DNA of 64,000 nt from Halomonas alkalicola (GCF_030704205.1 NZ_CP131913.1:2790001-2854000); one strand, 5' to 3'; shown: positions 1 to 9,986, counted from the first letter of the stretch. The notes: generated by a model from the letters alone, not told the origin. A program made the numbers and translations.

Positions 1-1
1 C

Positions 2-154
2 TTCCAGGAGATCCGCGTCAAGGTGCTGGTCGAGGGCGACGCCAGCCGCGAGGAGCTCGACGAGATCGTCCGGCACGCCAACTTCTACTCCCCGGTGGCC
101 AACACCATGCGTAACCCCATCCCCTTCAGCATCAGCCTGGCGGACCCGGAATAA
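2..154 (+). CDS. OsmC family protein, C-terminal fragment (5' end outside window)
   Basis: Only the last 50 codons are visible, open from base 2 to the TAA at 152-154. The peptide carries ANFYSPVANTMRNPIPFSI, which matches the C-terminal strand region of OsmC/Ohr-type proteins (a conserved Cys helix is followed by a ...SPV.NTL..P.. tail). Family members are thiol-dependent peroxidases or of unknown role. It lies 43 bp upstream of the flavoprotein gene on the same strand, so it may be the first gene of the cyanate operon. The reactive cysteines lie outside the window or are absent, so activity cannot be judged. Confidence 0.6.
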   Translation, partial: FQEIRVKVLVEGDASREELDEIVRHANFYSPVANTMRNPIPFSISLADPE

Positions 155-197
155 GCCGCGCGACCGTACCCCTGAACGCCTGCACGGAGAGATGACC

Positions 198-1367
198 ATG
201 ATCGAAGCCGCCACTGCCAACGCCGTTCGCCCCGCGCCGCCCCCCGCCCCGGGGCTTCCACCCGGCGACGCCTCGAGTGCCGATATCGTGTCGCGGGTCG
301 AGCGGATCGCCGCCGGCCCCCTGGCCGAGATGGCCGGACGCATCGACCGGGGCCACTACCCGCTGGAGATCATGGCGTCCCTGGGGCGCGCCGGGGGCCT
401 GGGGGCCCACCTGGACCGCCGCGGCCAGCGCTTCGACCAGGCCATCGGCGCCATGGCCGAGGTCAGCCGCCACTGCGGCACCACCGGCTTTCTGGTCTGG
501 GCCCACGATGTCTTCGGCCTCTACCTGGAGCAGTCGGGCAACCCGGCGCTCTGCGGTGACTTCCTGGAGCGCCACGCCCGTGGCGACAGCTTCGGCGGCA
601 CGGCGCTCTCCAACCCCATGAAGGCGCTGTCGGGGATCGAGAGCCTGGCGCTGCGGGCCCGGCGGGTCCCGGGGGGCTACCGGGTCAGCGGCACCCTGCC
701 CTGGGTGAGCCATATCGCCGCCGGCCAGTACTGCGGCGCCCTGGCCGGGGTCGAGGGCGCCGACGGCAGCCTCTCCCACGAGATCATGTTCGTGCTGCAC
801 TGCCGGGAGGAGGTGGCGCTGCGCCAGTGCCCGGCCTTCTCCGGCATGGAGGGCTCGAGCACCTGGAGCATCACCCTCAAGGACTACTTCGTCGGCGAGG
901 ATGAGCTGATCGCCGACCCGGCGCGCCCCTTCATCGCCCGCATCAAGGCCGCCTTCATCCTGCTGCAGACCGGCATGGCGGTGGGGGTCACCCAGGGCAG
1001 CATCGACGCCATCCGCGAGGTGGAGCCGGCGCTGGGGCACGTCAACCAGCATCTCGACGAGCGCCCCGACGCCCTGCAGGCGGAGCTGGACGAGCTGCGC
1101 CAGCGCGCCCTGACGCTGGCGAAGACCCCCTTCGAGGGCGGCCGCGACTTCCTGCTCGAGGTGCTGGACGCCCGGGTGCAGGGGGCCGAGCTGGCGCTGC
1201 GCGCCTCCCAGTCGGCGCTGCTCCACCAGGGGGCCAGGGGCTATCTGATGAGCGCGGCTCCCCAGCGGCGCATTCGCGAGGCGCACTTCGTGGCCATCGT
1301 GACGCCGGCCATCAAGCACCTGCGCTGGGAGATGGCGCGCCTGATGCGCGAGGAGATGCCGTCATGA
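198..1367 (+). CDS. Acyl-CoA dehydrogenase-fold flavoprotein (probable monooxygenase-like member)
   Basis: A 389-residue protein with the acyl-CoA dehydrogenase fold: helical N-terminal domain, middle beta domain (about residues 120-230) and C-terminal helical bundle. I chose the ATG at 198 because GGAG at 186-189 sits 8 bp before it; an in-frame ATG at 192 is too close. The C-terminal segment reads [20 protein letters not shown] then [10 protein letters not shown]. True dehydrogenases have a GT.e.q motif with a nearby catalytic Glu here, so that signature is missing. This resembles flavin monooxygenases of the DszC/SfnB type. The stop overlaps the next start (ATGA at 1364). In a cyanate operon I infer an oxidative step on a nitrogenous or sulfur substrate; the substrate is unknown. 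Confidence 0.75.
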   Translation: MIEAATANAVRPAPPPAPGLPPGDASSADIVSRVERIAAGPLAEMAGRIDRGHYPLEIMASLGRAGGLGAHLDRRGQRFDQAIGAMAEVSRHCGTTGFLVWAHDVFGLYLEQSGNPALCGDFLERHARGDSFGGTALSNPMKALSGIESLALRARRVPGGYRVSGTLPWVSHIAAGQYCGALAGVEGADGSLSHEIMFVLHCREEVALRQCPAFSGMEGSSTWSITLKDYFVGEDELIADPARPFIARIKAAFILLQTGMAVGVTQGSIDAIREVEPALGHVNQHLDERPDALQAELDELRQRALTLAKTPFEGGRDFLLEVLDARVQGAELALRASQSALLHQGARGYLMSAAPQRRIREAHFVAIVTPAIKHLRWEMARLMREEMPS

Positions 1368-2698
1368 GCGAGGAGCGTCCCTTTCAGCAGTACATCTGCC
1401 GCGCCTGCGGCCTGATCTACGACGAGGCGGAGGGCGACCCGGACAGCGGCCTGGCCCCCGGCACTCGCTTCGAGGATATCCCCGACGACTGGGAGTGCCC
1501 GCTGTGCGGCGTGACCAAGGCAGACTTCGAGCCCTTCGTGCCGAGGGAGCCGGTGGACGCCGTGGCGGCCGACGCCAGCCCCCGCCGCGTCGGTGCGGTG
1601 GTGGTGGGTGCCGGCCTGGCCGGCTGGGCGGCGGTGGAGGCCCTGCGGGCCCTGGATCGCGACCTGCCGATCACCCTGGTGACCGCCTGCTCGGGCGACC
1701 GCTACCACAAGCCGGAGCTGTCGGTGGCGCTGAGCCGCGGCCAGAGCGCCGATGACCTGGTAAGGGAATCCGGGAGCGAGGCGGCGCGGCGCCTGGGCGT
1801 GCAGCTGCTGCCCCGCACCTTCGTCACCGGCCTCTCGCCGCAGCCGCGCCGTTTGCGCACCACCCGCGGGACCCTGAGCTACACCGGCCTGGTGCTGGCC
1901 ATGGGCGCCCGGCCGGCGCTGCCCGAGGCGCTGCCCGAGGCGCACTGCTGGCGGGTCAACGACCTGGCCGGCTGGAGCGGTCTGCAGCGGGCCCTGGCCG
2001 ACGGGCCGGCGCGGGTGGCGGTGGTGGGGGGCGGCATGGTCGGCTGCGAGCTGGCCGAGGATCTCGCCCGGGCCGGTCATCGCGTGAGCCTGCTGGACCG
2101 CCACGCCTACCCCCTGGCCGGACTGCTGCCGGAGGCCGCCGGGCGTCGCCTGCTGGCCGCCCAGCGGGCGCTGGGCATCGCGGTGCGCCCGAACGTCGCG
2201 GTCGCGGGCGTCGAACGCAACGCGGCGGGGGAGCGGGTGGTGCAGCTGGCCGACGGCGAGCGGCTGGTGGTGGATCAGGTGGTCGCCGCCACCGGGCTTG
2301 CCACCGAGCCGCGCCTGGCGCGTCAGGCCGGGCTCGACTTCGCCGGCGGGATCTGCGTCGACGGGCGCACCCTGGCCACCAGCGTGCCCGGCATCTTCGC
2401 CCTGGGCGATTGCATCGCCATCGAGGGCCAGCCATGTCGCTTCATCGAACCGCTGGCGCGCCAGGCCGAGGCCCTGGCCCATGCGCTGCTGGAGCGTGAC
2501 CACCCGGGCTACCGCCACGCGGCGCCGGTGGTGCGCCTCAAGACCCGGCAGCTGCCGATCACCCTGAGCGGCCGGCCGGATCCCGATGCCGACTGGGTCA
2601 CGGTCAGCGACGACGCGGAGCGGCTCGAGATGGAACAGCGCCAGGGCGAGCGCGTCCTGGCCACCCTGAGCGTGGGCGCCGGCCGCCGCGCCGCCTGA
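1364..2698 (+). CDS. Rubredoxin fused to FAD-dependent rubredoxin reductase
   Basis: A 444-residue two-domain electron carrier. Residues 1-55 are a rubredoxin, with iron-ligand pairs C12/C15 and C45/C48 in CRAC and CPLC contexts. From about residue 75 there is a pyridine-nucleotide disulfide oxidoreductase: FAD-binding [15 protein letters not shown]-binding [14 protein letters not shown], and the C-terminal FAD motif [10 protein letters not shown]. The family passes electrons from NAD(P)H through FAD to rubredoxin; here donor and carrier are one chain. It overlaps the flavoprotein gene by 4 bp and precedes the transporter by 30 bp, so it probably supplies electrons to an oxygenase or flavoprotein in this operon. 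The acceptor is not shown by sequence. Confidence 0.88.
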   Translation: MSEERPFQQYICRACGLIYDEAEGDPDSGLAPGTRFEDIPDDWECPLCGVTKADFEPFVPREPVDAVAADASPRRVGAVVVGAGLAGWAAVEALRALDRDLPITLVTACSGDRYHKPELSVALSRGQSADDLVRESGSEAARRLGVQLLPRTFVTGLSPQPRRLRTTRGTLSYTGLVLAMGARPALPEALPEAHCWRVNDLAGWSGLQRALADGPARVAVVGGGMVGCELAEDLARAGHRVSLLDRHAYPLAGLLPEAAGRRLLAAQRALGIAVRPNVAVAGVERNAAGERVVQLADGERLVVDQVVAATGLATEPRLARQAGLDFAGGICVDGRTLATSVPGIFALGDCIAIEGQPCRFIEPLARQAEALAHALLERDHPGYRHAAPVVRLKTRQLPITLSGRPDPDADWVTVSDDAERLEMEQRQGERVLATLSVGAGRRAA

Positions 2699-2728
2699 CC
2701 CCTTGCACAACACCTTCGAGGACAAGCC

Positions 2729-4117
2729 ATGAGCGACAACAATATCTACCGTCCCTACTCGAGCGACTCCCGCCTGGGCGGCTGCAGCTGCGGCCAGCAC
2801 CAGAGCCAGGCGGACCACGATGCAGCGGCCAGGCAGGCGAGGGCGCAGGACCCCGATACCCTCTCCCGGGACTTCGTGGAGGCGGCGGCGGTCAAGGCAC
2901 TGTTTCCCCACGATGCCACCCGGCGGCGCTTCCTCAAGGCGGTGGGCATGGGCAGCGCCATGGCGGCCATCGCCAGCGTGCTGCCCATGGAGAGCCTGCA
3001 GGCCATGGCCGAGGAGCGCCAGGGGCCGCTGGAGAAGAAGGACCTGCGGGTGGGCTTCATTCCCATCAACTGTGCCACGCCGCTGATCATGTCCGACCCG
3101 CTGGGCTTCTACGCCGAACAGGGGCTGAACGTCTCGCTGATCAAGAGCTCGGGCTGGGCCCTGGTGCGCGACCAGATGCTCAACGGCGAGCTGGACGCCT
3201 CCCACTTCCTGGCGCCCATGCCGCTGGCCATCTCCCTGGGGCTAGGCTCGTCGCGACAGGCCATGCGCGTGGCCACCATCCAGAACACCAACGGCCAGGC
3301 CATCACCCTGGCCATGAAGCACAAGGACAACCGCGACCCGCGCAACTGGAAGGGCTTCCGCTTCGCCATCCCCTTCGAATACTCCATGCACAACTTCCTG
3401 CTGCGCCACTACCTGGCCGAGCACGGCCTCGACCCGGACAACGACGTCCAGCTTCGGGTCACGCCGCCCCCGGAGATGGTGGCCAACCTGCGCGCCGGCA
3501 ACATCGACGGCTTCCTGGGGCCGGACCCCTTCAACCAGCGCGCCGTCTACGACCAGATCGGCTTCCTGCACCTGCTGACCAAGGAGATCTGGAACGGCCA
3601 CCCCTGCTGCTCCTTCGGCATGTCCGAGGCGTTCATCCAGGAGAATCCCAACACCTTCGCCGCGCTCTATCGGGCGGTGCTCAACGCCTCCGCCATGGCC
3701 CGGGATCCGGCCAACCTCGGCACCATCGCCGAGGCGATCTCCACCCCCAACTACCTCAACCAGCCGGAGATCGTCATTCGCCAGGCGCTGACCGGGCGCT
3801 ACGCCGACGGCCTGGGCGGCATCCAGGACCAGCCCGACCGCTCCGGCTTCGAGCCGATGCCCTGGTACGGCATGGCGACCTGGATGCTCACCCAGATGAA
3901 GCGCTGGGGCTACCTGAAGCAGGAGGTGGATTTCAAGGCGCTGGCCGAGGAGGTGTTCCTGATGACCGACGCCAGGCGCCAGATGGCGGAGCTCGGCATG
4001 GCCGAGGCGGAGCAGGAGCCGCTGGATGGCTACCCCAGCTTCGAGATCATGGGCCGCACCTTCGACCCCCATCGGGCCGACGAGTATCTGCAGAGCCTGC
4101 CGCTGTCGCGGGCCTGA
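2729..4117 (+). CDS. CmpA/NrtA-family ABC substrate-binding protein, Tat-exported (probable cyanate/anion binding)
   Basis: A 462-residue protein. A cysteine-containing N-terminal extension of about 65 residues precedes a twin-arginine signal (RRRFLKAVGMGSAM). The mature domain begins around KKDLRVGFIPINCATPLIMS, typical of the NrtA/CmpA/TauA periplasmic binding fold (PFINCATP-like). Family members bind nitrate, bicarbonate, cyanate or sulfonates. Immediately downstream are a permease, an ATPase and cyanase, so cyanate is the best guess, although the ligand residues cannot be read with certainty. The long leader before the Tat motif is unusual but occurs in NrtA-type proteins. The Shine-Dalgarno is GAGGAC before 2729. 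Confidence 0.82.
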   Translation: MSDNNIYRPYSSDSRLGGCSCGQHQSQADHDAAARQARAQDPDTLSRDFVEAAAVKALFPHDATRRRFLKAVGMGSAMAAIASVLPMESLQAMAEERQGPLEKKDLRVGFIPINCATPLIMSDPLGFYAEQGLNVSLIKSSGWALVRDQMLNGELDASHFLAPMPLAISLGLGSSRQAMRVATIQNTNGQAITLAMKHKDNRDPRNWKGFRFAIPFEYSMHNFLLRHYLAEHGLDPDNDVQLRVTPPPEMVANLRAGNIDGFLGPDPFNQRAVYDQIGFLHLLTKEIWNGHPCCSFGMSEAFIQENPNTFAALYRAVLNASAMARDPANLGTIAEAISTPNYLNQPEIVIRQALTGRYADGLGGIQDQPDRSGFEPMPWYGMATWMLTQMKRWGYLKQEVDFKALAEEVFLMTDARRQMAELGMAEAEQEPLDGYPSFEIMGRTFDPHRADEYLQSLPLSRA

Positions 4118-4149
4118 GCCCGACAGCCGACTGAATCGAGGATGACACC

Positions 4150-4998
4150 ATGGACAAGACACTGAAACTGCGCGCCGGGCTGCTCTCCTGCCTGCTGCTG
4201 CTGGTGCTGGTCGGCATCTGGCATGCGGCGACCCAGGTCACCGCCAGCGGTGGCGGCGAGGCGCTGGACCCGGAGTACGCCATGCTGATGGGGCTCTCCG
4301 CGGAGAGCGAACGCAGCTCCGGCTTTCCCACCCCTGGCAAGTTCGCCTCCAGCGCTCTGGGCCACCTGGCCAGCCCCTTCTACGACAACGGCCCCAACGA
4401 CAAGGGCATCGGCATCCAGCTCGCCCACTCCCTGTGGCGGGTGGCGGCGGGCTTCCTGCTGGCCATGGCGGTGGCCATCCCCCTGGGATTCGTGATCGGC
4501 ATGTCGCCGCTGCTCTACCAGACCCTCAACCCCTTCATCCAGGTGCTCAAGCCCATCTCGCCGCTGGCCTGGATGCCCATCGCCCTCTACACCATCAAGG
4601 ACTCCACCATCTCGGCCATCTTCGTGATCTTCATCTGCTCCATCTCGCCGATGCTGGTCAATACCGCCTTCGGCGTGGCGGGGGTGCGCAAGGGCTGGCT
4701 GGACGTGGCGCGGACCCTGGAGGTGAACCCCCTGCGCAAGGCCTTCCGGGTAATCCTGCCCGCCGCGGCGCCCACCATCATCACCGGCATGCGCATCTCC
4801 ATGGGCATCGCCTGGCTGGTCATCGTCGCCGCCGAGATGCTCGTGGGCGGGACCGGGATCGGCTACTTCGTCTGGAACGAGTGGAACAACCTGTCGCTGA
4901 ACAACGTGATCTTCGCGGTCCTGATGATCGGCCTGATCGGCATGCTGCTGGACCTGATGTTTGCCCAACTGCAGAGGAAGGTGACCTATGTCGAATGA
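4150..4998 (+). CDS. ABC transporter permease, NrtB/SsuC family
   Basis: A 282-residue inner-membrane permease with about six hydrophobic helices. A first helix at residues 10-27 (LLSCLLLLVLVGIW) and a periplasmic loop precede the core. The cytoplasmic EAA-type loop is seen around GWLDVARTLEVNPLRKAF followed by ILPAAAPTIITGMRIS, which couples to the ATPase. It belongs to the nitrate/sulfonate/taurine/cyanate permease group. It ends inside the first codons of the ATPase gene (11-bp overlap), so the two are translated together. Substrate is inferred only from the neighbouring binding protein and cyanase. Confidence 0.88.
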   Translation: MDKTLKLRAGLLSCLLLLVLVGIWHAATQVTASGGGEALDPEYAMLMGLSAESERSSGFPTPGKFASSALGHLASPFYDNGPNDKGIGIQLAHSLWRVAAGFLLAMAVAIPLGFVIGMSPLLYQTLNPFIQVLKPISPLAWMPIALYTIKDSTISAIFVIFICSISPMLVNTAFGVAGVRKGWLDVARTLEVNPLRKAFRVILPAAAPTIITGMRISMGIAWLVIVAAEMLVGGTGIGYFVWNEWNNLSLNNVIFAVLMIGLIGMLLDLMFAQLQRKVTYVE

Positions 4999-5926
4999 TG
5001 TGAAAGACAGCGAAGTGCCCTTCGTCAAGGTGGAGGGCCTGGCCAAGCAGTATCGCAGCGATCTGCCGCCGGTGTTCGAGAACGTGAGCTTCTCCATCCA
5101 CAAGGGCGAGTTCATCTGCATCATCGGCCACTCGGGATGCGGTAAGAGCACCATCCTCAACGCCCTGGCCGGCCTGGAGCAGGCCAGCCGCGGGGGCATC
5201 GTGATGGACGGCAAGGAGGTGGACGGCCCGAGCCTCGATCGCGGCGTGGTGTTCCAGGGCCATGCGCTGCTGCCCTGGCTGAGCGTGGAGGAGAACATCG
5301 CCTTTGCGGTGCGCTCCCGCCATCCGGGGTGGTCGCGCAACCAGGTGGCCGAGCACGGCGCCCGCTTCCTGAAGATGGTGGGCCTGGCGGGGGCGGAGAA
5401 GAAGAAGCCCGCGGAGCTCTCCGGCGGCATGAAGCAGCGGGTCGGCATCGCCCGGGCCTTCGCGGTGGAGCCCAAGATGCTGCTGATGGACGAGCCCTTC
5501 GGCGCCCTGGACGCCTTGACCCGGGGCGTGATCCAGGACGAGCTGCTCAGGATCTGCGCCGATACCCGTCAGACGGTCTTCATGATCACCCACGACGTGG
5601 ACGAGGCGATCCTGCTGGCCGACAAGATCCTGCTGATGAGCAACGGCCCCCGGGCCCATATCGCCGAGATCGTCATCAATACGCTGCCCCGGGAGCGGCA
5701 GCGGGAGACGATGCACCACGACCCCCAGTTCTACCGGCTGCGCAACCATCTGGTGGACTTCCTGGTGCACCGCTCGAAGAAGCTCCAGGAGACGCGCGAC
5801 CTCAAGGCCGCCTACGGCGAGCCCAGGGTGGTGCGGCCGGGGCTCGACTCCCTGAAGGTCGTCGCCTCCCGGGATGATGAGCCGCCGACGAATACGCCCC
5901 GCCGCGCCGCGGCAGGCCCGGCCTGA
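4988..5926 (+). CDS. ABC transporter ATP-binding protein, NrtD/SsuB family
   Basis: A 312-residue ATPase. Walker A is GHSGCGKSTILN, the signature is ELSGGMKQRVGIARAF, Walker B is MLLMDEPFGALD, and a switch histidine lies in MITHDVDEA. It energises import through the preceding permease and overlaps it by 11 bp. A C-terminal extension of about 60 residues (from roughly 250) has no recognised domain. The next gene, cynS, begins 68 bp downstream, which supports a cyanate import-and-hydrolysis unit like cynABDS of cyanobacteria. Confidence 0.9.
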   Translation: MSNDVKDSEVPFVKVEGLAKQYRSDLPPVFENVSFSIHKGEFICIIGHSGCGKSTILNALAGLEQASRGGIVMDGKEVDGPSLDRGVVFQGHALLPWLSVEENIAFAVRSRHPGWSRNQVAEHGARFLKMVGLAGAEKKKPAELSGGMKQRVGIARAFAVEPKMLLMDEPFGALDALTRGVIQDELLRICADTRQTVFMITHDVDEAILLADKILLMSNGPRAHIAEIVINTLPRERQRETMHHDPQFYRLRNHLVDFLVHRSKKLQETRDLKAAYGEPRVVRPGLDSLKVVASRDDEPPTNTPRRAAAGPA

Positions 5927-5994
5927 GGCGGGGATGCTTCCCGCTCGGCCTCTTTTACCCAGTACCCCTCGATGAGTGACCAGGAGAAACCACG

Positions 5995-6444
5995 ATGATT
6001 ACCGACCGTAAGCAAGTGACCGAGATGATCCTCTCCGCCAAGGTGAGCAAGGGCGTGAAGTGGAGCGACGTGGCCCAGGCCGTGGGCCTGAGCAAGGAGT
6101 GGACCACCGCCGGCTGCCTCGGCCAGATGACCTTCAACAAGCAGCAGGCCGAGGTGCTGGGCGAGATCTTCGACCTGCCCGACGAGGCGGTGGCCTGGCT
6201 GCAGGTGGTGCCCTACAAGGGGTCGCTGCCCACCGAGGTGCCCAGCGACCCGCTGATCTACCGCTGGTACGAGGTGGTCAGCGTCTACGGCACCACCATC
6301 AAGGAGCTGATCCACGAGGAGTTCGGCGACGGCATCATGAGCGCCATCGACTTCTCCATGGATATCCAGCGCGAGGAGAACCCCAACGGCGACCGGGTCA
6401 AGGTGGTGCTGTCGGGCAAGTTCCTGCCCTACAAGAGCTACTGA
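5995..6444 (+). CDS. cynS: Cyanate hydratase (cyanase)
   Basis: A 149-residue cytoplasmic enzyme converting cyanate plus bicarbonate to ammonia and CO2; the family forms decamers. The N-terminal half is an HTH-like helical domain and the C-terminal half is the catalytic domain. The conserved catalytic residues appear as R90 and E93 (YRWYEVVSVYG) and S116 (GIMSAIDFSMD), matching E. coli R96, E99 and S122 by spacing. AGGAGA lies ahead of the ATG. It follows the transporter genes, making import and detoxification or nitrogen release one unit. No CynR-type LysR gene is adjacent; the downstream sigma-54 activator is the obvious regulator candidate. Confidence 0.97.
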   Translation: MITDRKQVTEMILSAKVSKGVKWSDVAQAVGLSKEWTTAGCLGQMTFNKQQAEVLGEIFDLPDEAVAWLQVVPYKGSLPTEVPSDPLIYRWYEVVSVYGTTIKELIHEEFGDGIMSAIDFSMDIQREENPNGDRVKVVLSGKFLPYKSY

Positions 6445-6487
6445 GCCGGCGTCGACCAGAGAACAGGCGCCGTGAGGCGTGATGTCT

Positions 6488-6510
6488 TGCCCCCGGCCCG
6501 GCCGGGGGCA
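6488..6510. terminator. GC-rich hairpin between cynS and the activator gene
   Basis: A perfect 9-bp inverted repeat with a 5-nt loop (TGCCCCCGG / CCGGGGGCA). No T-tract follows, so it is at most a weak terminator or an mRNA-end stabiliser for the cyn transcript. It occupies the beginning of a longer possible reading frame (from 6479) and argues for the later start of the regulator. Confidence 0.5.
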
Positions 6511-6532
6511 CCTGCGTTGCGGGAGGAGCGAC

Positions 6533-8212
6533 ATGGAGAGGGAGTGCGAGACGGAGACAGGCCGGGTTTCGCGGCAGCGGAGCGGACGCCGGGCCGAGGA
6601 GCCCGACAGCGAGCGCTCTCCCGCCTTCTGGCGGGCCCAGGAGATGCTGCTGCTGCAGCAGGTGATGGCGCTGGCGGGGCGCAAGACGGACCCGGGGCCG
6701 GCGCTCCAGGAGATGCTGCACCTGCTGTCGGAGCTGCTGGGACTCAACCGGGGGCGGATCGTGCTGCTGGACGCGGCGGGCCGCCACGGCGAGATCCGCT
6801 ACGCCTACGGGCTGACCCGGGAGGAGGTCTCCCGGGGCCGCTACGGGCTCCACGAGGGGATCACCGGCCGGGTGCTGGCCACCGGCCAGCTGATGGTCTG
6901 CCAGAATATCGACCGCGACCCGCTCTTCCTGGGGCGGATGGTGGCGCGCAGCCGGCTGCCGGAGGGCCCGGTCTCCTTCATCGCCCAGCCGATCCGGGTG
7001 GCCGAGCGCACCCTGGGGGTGCTGGCCTGCCACCGGATACGGCGCCGCCCGCGCCCCCTGGCGGATGACCTGCAGATGCTCAAGCTGCTGGCGGCCTATG
7101 CCGGCCAGCTGCTGCAGCTGCACGCCCAGATGCAGGCGCGCACCGAATCTCTCCGGCAGCAGAATCGGCTGCTCTCCCGGGCGCTGGCCTCCAGCGCCAG
7201 CCGCTACGGCATCGTCGGCAGCTCCCCGCGGCTGCTCCAGGCGGTGACGGAGCTCGAGCAGGTCTCCGACTCCACCGCCAGCGTGCTGCTGCTGGGGGAG
7301 TCGGGCACCGGCAAGGAGCTCTTCGCCCGGGCCCTGCACCTGGCCAGCCCGCGGCGGGAGGCGCCCTTCATCAAGGTCAACTGCGCGGCGATTCCGGAGA
7401 CCCTGTTCGAGTCCGAGCTCTTCGGCTACGAGAAGGGCGCCTTCACCGGCGCCCAGTCGCTGCGCCAGGGCTCCTTCGAGCAGGCCGACGGCGGCACCCT
7501 CTTTCTCGACGAGATCGGCGAACTGCCCCTGGCCATGCAGACCAAGCTGCTGCGCACCCTGCAGGAGGGGTCGATCACCCGGCTGGGCGGTAAGAGTGAA
7601 CTCGCCATCGACGTGCGTCTGGTGGCGGCCACCAACCGCCACCTCGAGGAGGAGGTGGCCCGGGGCGCCTTCCGCCAGGACCTCTACTACCGGCTCAACG
7701 TCATCCCGATCCGGCTTCCCTCCCTGGCCGAGCGCAGCGGCGATATCCCGGCCCTGGCGCTGCACCACCTCAACCGGATCAACCAGGCCAACCAGCGCAA
7801 CGTCCACCTCACCGGCGGGGCGCTGGAGCGCCTGCAGGCCTACCCCTGGCCGGGCAATATCCGCGAGCTGGGCAACGTGATCGAGCGCATGGTGCTGCTG
7901 ACCGATCGGGCGGCCCTGGAGGCGGAGGACGTGGAGCGCTTCCTCCCCGGGGAGCAGGAGATGGCGGCCGGGGCGCCGGGGGGTGGTGCCGCGGGCGGGC
8001 CGCTGCCGGGGGAGGGCGGGGGCCCCTTTCCGGGCGCCACCGCGACGGTCGCCGACGTACGCCCCTATGTGCCGGCTACCTCCCACAGCCCCGAGGCGCT
8101 CTGCCACGCCCTGCGGCGCAGCGGGGGCAACAAGACCCGTGCCGCCCAGCTGCTGGGGCTGACGCCTCGCCAGTTCAGCTACCGCTGGAACAAGCTGGGG
8201 CTCGCCGACTAG
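6533..8212 (+). CDS. GAF-domain sigma-54-dependent transcriptional activator (NifA/NorR type)
   Basis: A 559-residue protein with three parts: a GAF sensor domain (about residues 45-180), an AAA+ domain, and a Fis-type HTH at the C terminus ([20 protein letters not shown]). The AAA+ part has Walker [11 protein letters not shown], the sigma-54 loop GAFTGA and Walker [12 protein letters not shown]. The start at 6533 is chosen because GGGAGGAG (6521-6528) precedes it; an upstream ATG at 6479 lies in a hairpin. It is co-directional with the cyanate operon, with 88 bp between, so I infer it controls that operon through RpoN under nitrogen limitation or via a small ligand bound by GAF. A glycine-rich linker (about residues 477-505) separates AAA+ and HTH. 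Confidence 0.9.
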   Translation: MERECETETGRVSRQRSGRRAEEPDSERSPAFWRAQEMLLLQQVMALAGRKTDPGPALQEMLHLLSELLGLNRGRIVLLDAAGRHGEIRYAYGLTREEVSRGRYGLHEGITGRVLATGQLMVCQNIDRDPLFLGRMVARSRLPEGPVSFIAQPIRVAERTLGVLACHRIRRRPRPLADDLQMLKLLAAYAGQLLQLHAQMQARTESLRQQNRLLSRALASSASRYGIVGSSPRLLQAVTELEQVSDSTASVLLLGESGTGKELFARALHLASPRREAPFIKVNCAAIPETLFESELFGYEKGAFTGAQSLRQGSFEQADGGTLFLDEIGELPLAMQTKLLRTLQEGSITRLGGKSELAIDVRLVAATNRHLEEEVARGAFRQDLYYRLNVIPIRLPSLAERSGDIPALALHHLNRINQANQRNVHLTGGALERLQAYPWPGNIRELGNVIERMVLLTDRAALEAEDVERFLPGEQEMAAGAPGGGAAGGPLPGEGGGPFPGATATVADVRPYVPATSHSPEALCHALRRSGGNKTRAAQLLGLTPRQFSYRWNKLGLAD

Positions 8213-8291
8213 CCAGGCCGGCGGCTATGGACAGCCCGGGGCTCGAGGTCCACCCTCTGGGGGTTACCCCATCTTCACAAGGAGCCCCGCC

Positions 8292-9986
8292 ATGAGCGAC
8301 ACCCCCAAGGCCCCCCGCCGCCGCCACTCCGCCAAGGTGGTGGACGGCCCCGGGAAGGCGGCCAGCCGCGCCATGCTGCGCGCGGTGGGCTTTCGTGATG
8401 AGGACTTCGCCAAGCCCCAGGTGGGTATTGCCTCCACCTGGAGCATGGTCACGCCCTGCAACAGCCATATCGGCGAGCTGGCCGAGCACGCCCGGGACGG
8501 CGCCGACGCCGCCGGCGGCAAGGGGGTGATCTTCAACACCATCACCATCTCCGATGGCATCGCCAACGGCACCGAGGGCATGAAGTACTCGCTGGTGTCG
8601 CGGGAGGTGATCGCCGACTCCATCGAGACGGTGGCCTGCTGCGAGGGCTTCGACGGCCTGGTGGCCATCGGCGGCTGCGACAAGAACATGCCGGGCTGCC
8701 TGATGGGCCTGGCGCGGCTGAATCGGCCGAGCGTCTTCGTCTACGGCGGCACCATCCTGCCCGGCAAGGGCCACACCGACATCGTCTCGGTGTTCGAGGC
8801 CATGGGCGCCCACAGCCGCGGCGACATCGACCTGATCGAGCTCAAGCAGATCGAGGAGACCGCGATCCCCGGCCCCGGCTCCTGCGGCGGCATGTACACC
8901 GCCAACACCATGGCCTCGGCCATCGAGGCGCTGGGCATGAGCCTGCCGGGCAGCTCGGCGCAGAACGCCGTCTCCAACGACAAGCGCGAGGACTGCGAGG
9001 CGGCCGGTGCCGCAGTGCTCGCGCTGCTCGAACGTGACATCAAGCCCTCGGACATCATGACCCGGGAGGCCTTCGAGAACGCCATCACCGTGGTGATCGC
9101 GCTGGGCGGCTCCACCAATGCGGTGCTGCACCTGATCGGCATGGCGCGCACCGTCGGGGTGGACCTCGCCCTCGAGGACTTCACCCGCATCGGGCGGCGC
9201 GTGCCGGTGGTGGCCGACCTGCGCCCCAGCGGCCACTACATGATGAGCGAGCTGGTCGCCATCGGCGGCATCCAGCCGCTGATGAAGACCCTGCTCGATG
9301 CCGGCCTCTTGCACGGCGACTGCCTGACGGTGACCGGCAGCACACTCGCCGAGAACCTGGCCAATGTCGCCCCCTATCCCGACGACCAGAAGATCATCGC
9401 GGCGCTGGATGCGCCCCTCAAGGCGGAGAGCCACCTGCGCATCCTCTTCGGCAACCTGGCGCCGGAGGGGGCGGTAGCCAAGATCACCGGCAAGGAGGGC
9501 ACCCGCTTCTCCGGCACCGCCCGGGTGTTCGGCTCCGAGGAGGAGGCCCAGGCGCGCATCAACGACGGCACCGTGGTGGCCGGGGACGTGGTGGTGATCC
9601 GCTATGAGGGCCCGAAGGGCGGGCCGGGCATGCGCGAGATGCTCACGCCCACCTCGGCGATCATGGGCCGCGGGCTCGGCAGCGAGGTGGCGCTGATCAC
9701 CGACGGGCGCTTCTCCGGTGGTAGCCACGGCTTCGTGGTCGGCCACGTGACCCCAGAGGCCTTCGACGGCGGCCCGCTGGCGCTGGTGGAGGATGGCGAT
9801 GTGATCACCATCGACGCCGAGGCCGACACCATCGAGGTCGACCTCTCCGACGAGGAGCTGATGCGCCGCCGCCGCCGCGCCGCCTGGCAGCAGCCGGCGC
9901 CGCGCTACACCCGCGGGGTGCTGGCCAAGTACGCGAGGACCGTCAGCTCCGCCAGCACCGGGGCGGTCACCGACGCCTTCGACTGA
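8292..9986 (+). CDS. ilvD: Dihydroxy-acid dehydratase family protein (IlvD/Edd)
   Basis: A 564-residue Fe-S dehydratase. The cysteines expected to hold the cluster are present in [21 protein letters not shown] and [13 protein letters not shown]. IlvD makes 2-keto acids in branched-chain amino-acid synthesis; the family also has sugar-acid dehydratases. Length and motifs fit the shorter IlvD form (about 560 residues), so the assignment could be biosynthetic or a paralogue. AAGGAG precedes the ATG. It stands alone between the sigma-54 activator and a convergent ttr operon, and its transcript ends at a strong hairpin at 10017-10048. Confidence 0.85.
   Translation: MSDTPKAPRRRHSAKVVDGPGKAASRAMLRAVGFRDEDFAKPQVGIASTWSMVTPCNSHIGELAEHARDGADAAGGKGVIFNTITISDGIANGTEGMKYSLVSREVIADSIETVACCEGFDGLVAIGGCDKNMPGCLMGLARLNRPSVFVYGGTILPGKGHTDIVSVFEAMGAHSRGDIDLIELKQIEETAIPGPGSCGGMYTANTMASAIEALGMSLPGSSAQNAVSNDKREDCEAAGAAVLALLERDIKPSDIMTREAFENAITVVIALGGSTNAVLHLIGMARTVGVDLALEDFTRIGRRVPVVADLRPSGHYMMSELVAIGGIQPLMKTLLDAGLLHGDCLTVTGSTLAENLANVAPYPDDQKIIAALDAPLKAESHLRILFGNLAPEGAVAKITGKEGTRFSGTARVFGSEEEAQARINDGTVVAGDVVVIRYEGPKGGPGMREMLTPTSAIMGRGLGSEVALITDGRFSGGSHGFVVGHVTPEAFDGGPLALVEDGDVITIDAEADTIEVDLSDEELMRRRRRAAWQQPAPRYTRGVLAKYARTVSSASTGAVTDAFD

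Noticed and set aside
1..197. Sigma-54 promoter in front of the cyanate operon
   Set aside because: I looked for GG-N10-GC spacing. A GGCAC at about 31 lacks the matching GC. Any such promoter must lie upstream of the window.
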